A stretch of DNA of 64,000 nt from Sulfuricurvum sp. Lineage in GTDB: Bacteria; Campylobacterota; Campylobacteria; Campylobacterales; Sulfurimonadaceae. Shown here piece by piece: positions 60,330-64,000 of this stretch. The notes beneath the pieces are model-generated. The model saw only the letters and a program-made list of their open reading frames with translations, was not told the DNA's origin and ran no database searches. The number at the start of each line of letters is the position of its first letter. The stretch's first letter is position 1. A program made the position numbers and the translations under genes. The stretch is from contig NZ_JAUYFF010000002.1 in the NCBI RefSeq assembly GCF_030691015.1, forward strand, positions 1-64,000. The letters are read 5' to 3'.

Positions 60330-61547
60330 GTGGAATCTTGGTTGCAACGTCGGTTGAACAGTATCTCATTACGGGATCTTAATTTCTATACTATTGTATT
60401 TATCCTTTTTTTCACCGTTATTTTTTCATCATTGGTCATTTATGATGAGTATCGCGAATTTGCCAAAATTTCGAATGATTCGAGTTTTAATATGCATATT
60501 GCCGAGGGGCAGCTCCACGGTCTAAAAGGGCGGCTCATCAAAGTGATGGTGGAGATCGCTACTCTTGCTTTGATCTTATTCGGTTTTATTATCGGTATCT
60601 CCAAAATCCTTAACAGCATGATCGCACGGGATATGGAGCGGTTTATGAAGTTTTTTGAATCAGCGCATGAGAAAACGGAATTGATTCAACCCGATGAGCT
60701 TTATTTCAATGAGTTTAAACGTATGTCGGGATATGCCAACGAAATGGCGCAGACGATTCAAGAGCAAAAAGAATCTTTGCAAACCCTCAATGCCGGATTG
60801 GAAGAGAGGGTGCGATTTAAAACACAGGCGCTGCAAATCAAAAACGATGCCCTTGAAGAGGAGCAAAAATTTTCGAGAGGATTGCTGGAATCGCACAAGC
60901 AGTTTATCCGCTATGCCATCCATGAAACCCACACACCGTTGTCGGTGATTATGGCCAATATAGAGCTGTTTTCTATGAATGAAGGGCGTAATCGATATCT
61001 GGCAAAGATTGAAGCGGCAGTCAAAAATATTTTTAGTATTTATGATGATTTGAGCTATTTAGTTAAAAAAGATCAGATTGAGTATCCCAAAAAAGCGATT
61101 GACTTGGATGAATATGTTGAAAAACGGCTGGAGTTTTTCGATGAGGTTGCCCATTTCTCGAATCTTTCTTTTAATTATTTAAGACCTGAATTTCCTGCGT
61201 GGATACAGTTTAATGAAACGAAACTGCAGCGTGTGATCGATAATAATCTTACCAATGCGATCAAATATACCAAAAACGGTGAAGAGATTCGAGTCGGTGT
61301 GGAGTGTGATACGCAGGGGTGCAGGTTTTGGGTAGAGAGCCGCTCTCAAAAGATTCATGACCCGCAAAAGATTTTTGAGGCATACTATCGGGAACGGAAA
61401 AAAACAGATGGATTTGGGCTGGGGCTTAGTCTCGTCAAATCGATTTGCGATGAAGACGGTGTTGAAATCACAACCCTATCGGATAGTGAATTGACCCGTT
61501 TTGAATATCACTTTAAAAAGGGTAATCTTGAAAATACTCCTTCTTGA
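60330..61547 (+). CDS. sensor histidine kinase
   Basis: Two TM helices; IHETHTPLSVIMANIELFS H-box; NLTNAIKYTKNGEEI; GFGLGLSLVKSI. Confidence 0.92.
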   Translation: MESWLQRRLNSISLRDLNFYTIVFILFFTVIFSSLVIYDEYREFAKISNDSSFNMHIAEGQLHGLKGRLIKVMVEIATLALILFGFIIGISKILNSMIARDMERFMKFFESAHEKTELIQPDELYFNEFKRMSGYANEMAQTIQEQKESLQTLNAGLEERVRFKTQALQIKNDALEEEQKFSRGLLESHKQFIRYAIHETHTPLSVIMANIELFSMNEGRNRYLAKIEAAVKNIFSIYDDLSYLVKKDQIEYPKKAIDLDEYVEKRLEFFDEVAHFSNLSFNYLRPEFPAWIQFNETKLQRVIDNNLTNAIKYTKNGEEIRVGVECDTQGCRFWVESRSQKIHDPQKIFEAYYRERKKTDGFGLGLSLVKSICDEDGVEITTLSDSELTRFEYHFKKGNLENTPS

Positions 61548-62193
61548 AGATGAACAGATGCTCAGTGAAGCGATCACGGAGTATTTGGTTTCATCGGGAC
61601 ATCAGGTTACCTTTTATTATGACGGTTCAGATGCTCTTGATGCACTGCAAAAAGAGACATTTGATCTGCTGATACTCGATATTAACGTTCCGGGGATCGA
61701 CGGACTGGAACTTCTCGAAGAGCTTCACAAACAAAAAATCCGCCCACCCGCTATTTACATCAGCGCCCTTGTCGATATCGAGGGGATCAGCCGTGCGTAT
61801 GATCTGGGATGTTACGATTATCTCAAAAAGCCGTTTCATCTCAAAGAGCTTGCCCTTCGTATCGATAAAGTGATGCAAAGCTGTGCGATTCCCCAAAGTC
61901 ATTTGCGTCTTTCGAAGAGTTATGCGTACGATGCGTCAACCTCGACATTGCTGTGTGATAACGTAACACAGCCCCTCAGCAAGCGACAGCTTCAGATTAT
62001 CGATCTTTTAGCGCGCAATAGAGGGCGTGTGGTCGATTTTGACCAGTTTCGTAACTATGTTTGGGATGAAGAATACGTGGATAACGCGACTATACGGGCT
62101 GAAGTGAGCCGTTTAAAAAAGTCACTTAAAGAAGATTTCATCCAAAATATACGGGCATTAGGTTACATGATCGATATTCCCCGTTCCCATTAG
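61528..62193 (+). CDS. OmpR-type response regulator (TTG start likely; ORF track start 61501)
   Basis: KILLLEDEQMLSEAI, LLILDINVPGIDGLELL, KKPF; winged-helix C-terminus. Overlaps the kinase gene. Confidence 0.92.
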   Translation: MKILLLEDEQMLSEAITEYLVSSGHQVTFYYDGSDALDALQKETFDLLILDINVPGIDGLELLEELHKQKIRPPAIYISALVDIEGISRAYDLGCYDYLKKPFHLKELALRIDKVMQSCAIPQSHLRLSKSYAYDASTSTLLCDNVTQPLSKRQLQIIDLLARNRGRVVDFDQFRNYVWDEEYVDNATIRAEVSRLKKSLKEDFIQNIRALGYMIDIPRSH

Positions 62194-62324
62194 TGCTACT
62201 TTTTTACACATCTATTCTTACTATCGAGTATTTTTAACGATAATTTTTTCTAATTTAACGATTGCTACGTTCATGCTACGTTTCGTTTTCATAATGACAC
62301 TGATAAAAACTTGAAGGAGTGAGA

Positions 62325-63671
62325 ATGAGACATACAGTACGTCTTTCGCTTTTGGCCTCAATGATGGTCTTAAGCGCTTCAGCAGCCGATGATTTGGCTG
62401 GAATGTTTAATGAAGGAAAAGTAAGCGGACAATTCCGTGAATTTTCGATCAGCAGAGAGGTTGATGATACCCGTCCTGCGGCAAACAATGATTATACCCG
62501 CAGAGCAAACGCAGTCGGTGGGTATATCAAATACGAAACCAGTGCTTGGAGCGGGGTGAGCTTAGGTGCTGCGGCATACGGAACATTCGGTCTTTTTTTG
62601 GGTGATCGTACCAATGTCAATGATGTAGATCCTACTTTGTTAGGCAGAGATAATAAAAATGATGTTTATCTTGGAGAAGGGTATCTTCAATATAAGAATG
62701 GAAATACAGCCTTTAAAGCAGGGCGTCAAAAACTTGATACTCCGATGGCTGGAAGTGATGATGCTAGGATGCTTCCGAATCTTTTTGAAGCATACGTTCT
62801 TAGCAATACGGATGTAAAAGATACGACATTGATCGCGGCGCATGTAACACGATTTGCTCAAGGGACATTTGGCCGTGCATATACGAATGGAGTATTAAGT
62901 GTTACTTCTGGATATTCGTTGGTCGATTCTCGTAATCAAACGGGTGATTTCACCGATATGGGTAAATATGCGATCGGTCAAAATACAGATGGCGTTAGTG
63001 CTGTAGCAGCAATTTATTCAGGAATACCTGGCTTGAAACTTCAAGTGTGGGATTATTATGCTCATGATATCCTCAATGCAATCTATGCAGAGGCAAACTA
63101 CGGTTGGTCATACGCAAGCGGTGTAGCACCGTATGTGTCGGCACAATGGATCAATGAACGCGATGTCGGATCAAACTCTGTTGCTGCTGTTCAAAAAGTT
63201 GAAAGTGACTTTATCGCGGCAAAACTTGGTGTGAAAGTAGCGAGTTTTGATGTTTCGGTTGCAGCTTCTCACAACACTAAAGATTCTGATGCGGATAACG
63301 GAACACACGGAGGAACTATTTCTCCATGGGGCGGTATGCCGGCATATACGCAGGGGATGGTAACACGTCACCAATTTATGGCAGGAACGGATGCCCTAAA
63401 AGTCGCAGCAAGCTATGACTGGAAAACTTTCGGAATCAATTTAAATACGGGTGTTTACTATACTGAGTTTGACATGGATAAACTAAATGGTTACTCTGCT
63501 AACTATGCATGGACAGCTAAAGAATCAGGATTTGATATTATTTTCAATCCTCAGACATTTAAAAATCTTCAGCTTCGCCTTCGTGCCAACTATGCGGATG
63601 ATTTTTATCAGTCGTCAACCGGCTCAGTTAGCTGGGACGAATATCGCTTTATCGCAAACTATAACTTTTAA
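62325..63671 (+). CDS. outer-membrane porin, OprD-like family
   Basis: Signal peptide MRHTVRLSLLASMMVLSASA; KVSGQFREFSISREVDDTRPAANNDYTRRANAVGGYIKYET...; GRQKLDTPMAGSDDARMLPNLFEAYVL. Confidence 0.85.
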   Translation: MRHTVRLSLLASMMVLSASAADDLAGMFNEGKVSGQFREFSISREVDDTRPAANNDYTRRANAVGGYIKYETSAWSGVSLGAAAYGTFGLFLGDRTNVNDVDPTLLGRDNKNDVYLGEGYLQYKNGNTAFKAGRQKLDTPMAGSDDARMLPNLFEAYVLSNTDVKDTTLIAAHVTRFAQGTFGRAYTNGVLSVTSGYSLVDSRNQTGDFTDMGKYAIGQNTDGVSAVAAIYSGIPGLKLQVWDYYAHDILNAIYAEANYGWSYASGVAPYVSAQWINERDVGSNSVAAVQKVESDFIAAKLGVKVASFDVSVAASHNTKDSDADNGTHGGTISPWGGMPAYTQGMVTRHQFMAGTDALKVAASYDWKTFGINLNTGVYYTEFDMDKLNGYSANYAWTAKESGFDIIFNPQTFKNLQLRLRANYADDFYQSSTGSVSWDEYRFIANYNF

Positions 63672-63684
63672 AGGAGGTTAAATT

Positions 63685-63999
63685 ATGAAACAAGAGATGG
63701 TTGATCGTATTAAAAACGATCCAGATTTTTTACAGCTTACACGTGTACGCAGCAAGTTTGCATGGACATTGACGATCGTTATGTTGGTGATTTATTTCGG
63801 ATTTGTATTGGTTATCGCTTTTGATCCGTCACTTCTGGGGACTCCGTTATCGGAAGGTTCAGTAACAACGGTCGGGATTCCGGTCGGTGTCGGTGTTATC
63901 ATCAGTGCATTTATTTTGACGGGGATTTATGTCCGTCGTGCAAACGGTGAATTCGATGAACTTACCGCTAAAATCAAAGCTAAAGCAAAGGGAGAGTGA
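63685..63999 (+). CDS. DUF485-family inner membrane protein (typically upstream of actP-type acetate permease)
   Basis: IKNDPDFLQLTRVRSKFAWTLTIVMLVIYFGFVLVIAFDPSLLGTPL...GVGVIISAFILTGIYVRRANGEFDELT. Confidence 0.9.
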   Translation: MKQEMVDRIKNDPDFLQLTRVRSKFAWTLTIVMLVIYFGFVLVIAFDPSLLGTPLSEGSVTTVGIPVGVGVIISAFILTGIYVRRANGEFDELTAKIKAKAKGE

Positions 64000-64000
64000 T

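Noticed and set aside
1-64000. CRISPR arrays, transposases, integrases, prophage genes, tRNAs
   Set aside because: Looked for direct-repeat arrays, IS-type ORFs and tRNA-like sequences in intergenic gaps; none recognised.

Overview
The window looks like a contiguous chromosomal segment of a Campylobacterota (epsilonproteobacterium, Sulfuricurvum/Sulfurimonas-like). This placement is inferred from gene content and protein style only; no search was run. It begins with the 3' part of an rRNA operon (5S rRNA). It then carries mostly housekeeping genes: rpsF-ssb-rpsR, holA, rnr, purL, murA, carB, mreBC, clpX, lpxA, fabZ. The accessory content of interest is: (i) a periplasmic nitrate reductase locus (napAGHBFLD) with moaA, a Crp/Fnr regulator, a NarX/PilJ-like sensor lacking a kinase domain, a nitrate-sensing (NIT)-like PAS-GGDEF-EAL protein, a siroheme nitrite/sulfite reductase-like gene and an FmdE-like/cytochrome c pair; (ii) class III ribonucleotide reductase genes in which the C-terminal glycyl-radical segment is a separate 58-aa ORF absent from the supplied ORF track; (iii) a set of near-identical palindromic TTGAY-N4-RTCAA boxes in front of the anaerobic genes; (iv) a CetAB-like PAS + MCP pair next to a two-component system; (v) a flagellar cluster flgI-flgJ-flgM-flgN-flgK with recognisable sigma54-like and sigma28-like promoters; (vi) an overlapping acyltransferase/TonB receptor/YfiR-like operon divergent from a GGDEF-EAL protein; (vii) two tandem Hsp20 genes, one with a signal peptide, behind a HAIR-like operator. 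No CRISPR array, prophage, transposase or tRNA was recognised. All functional calls come from reading motifs and overall protein similarity from memory.
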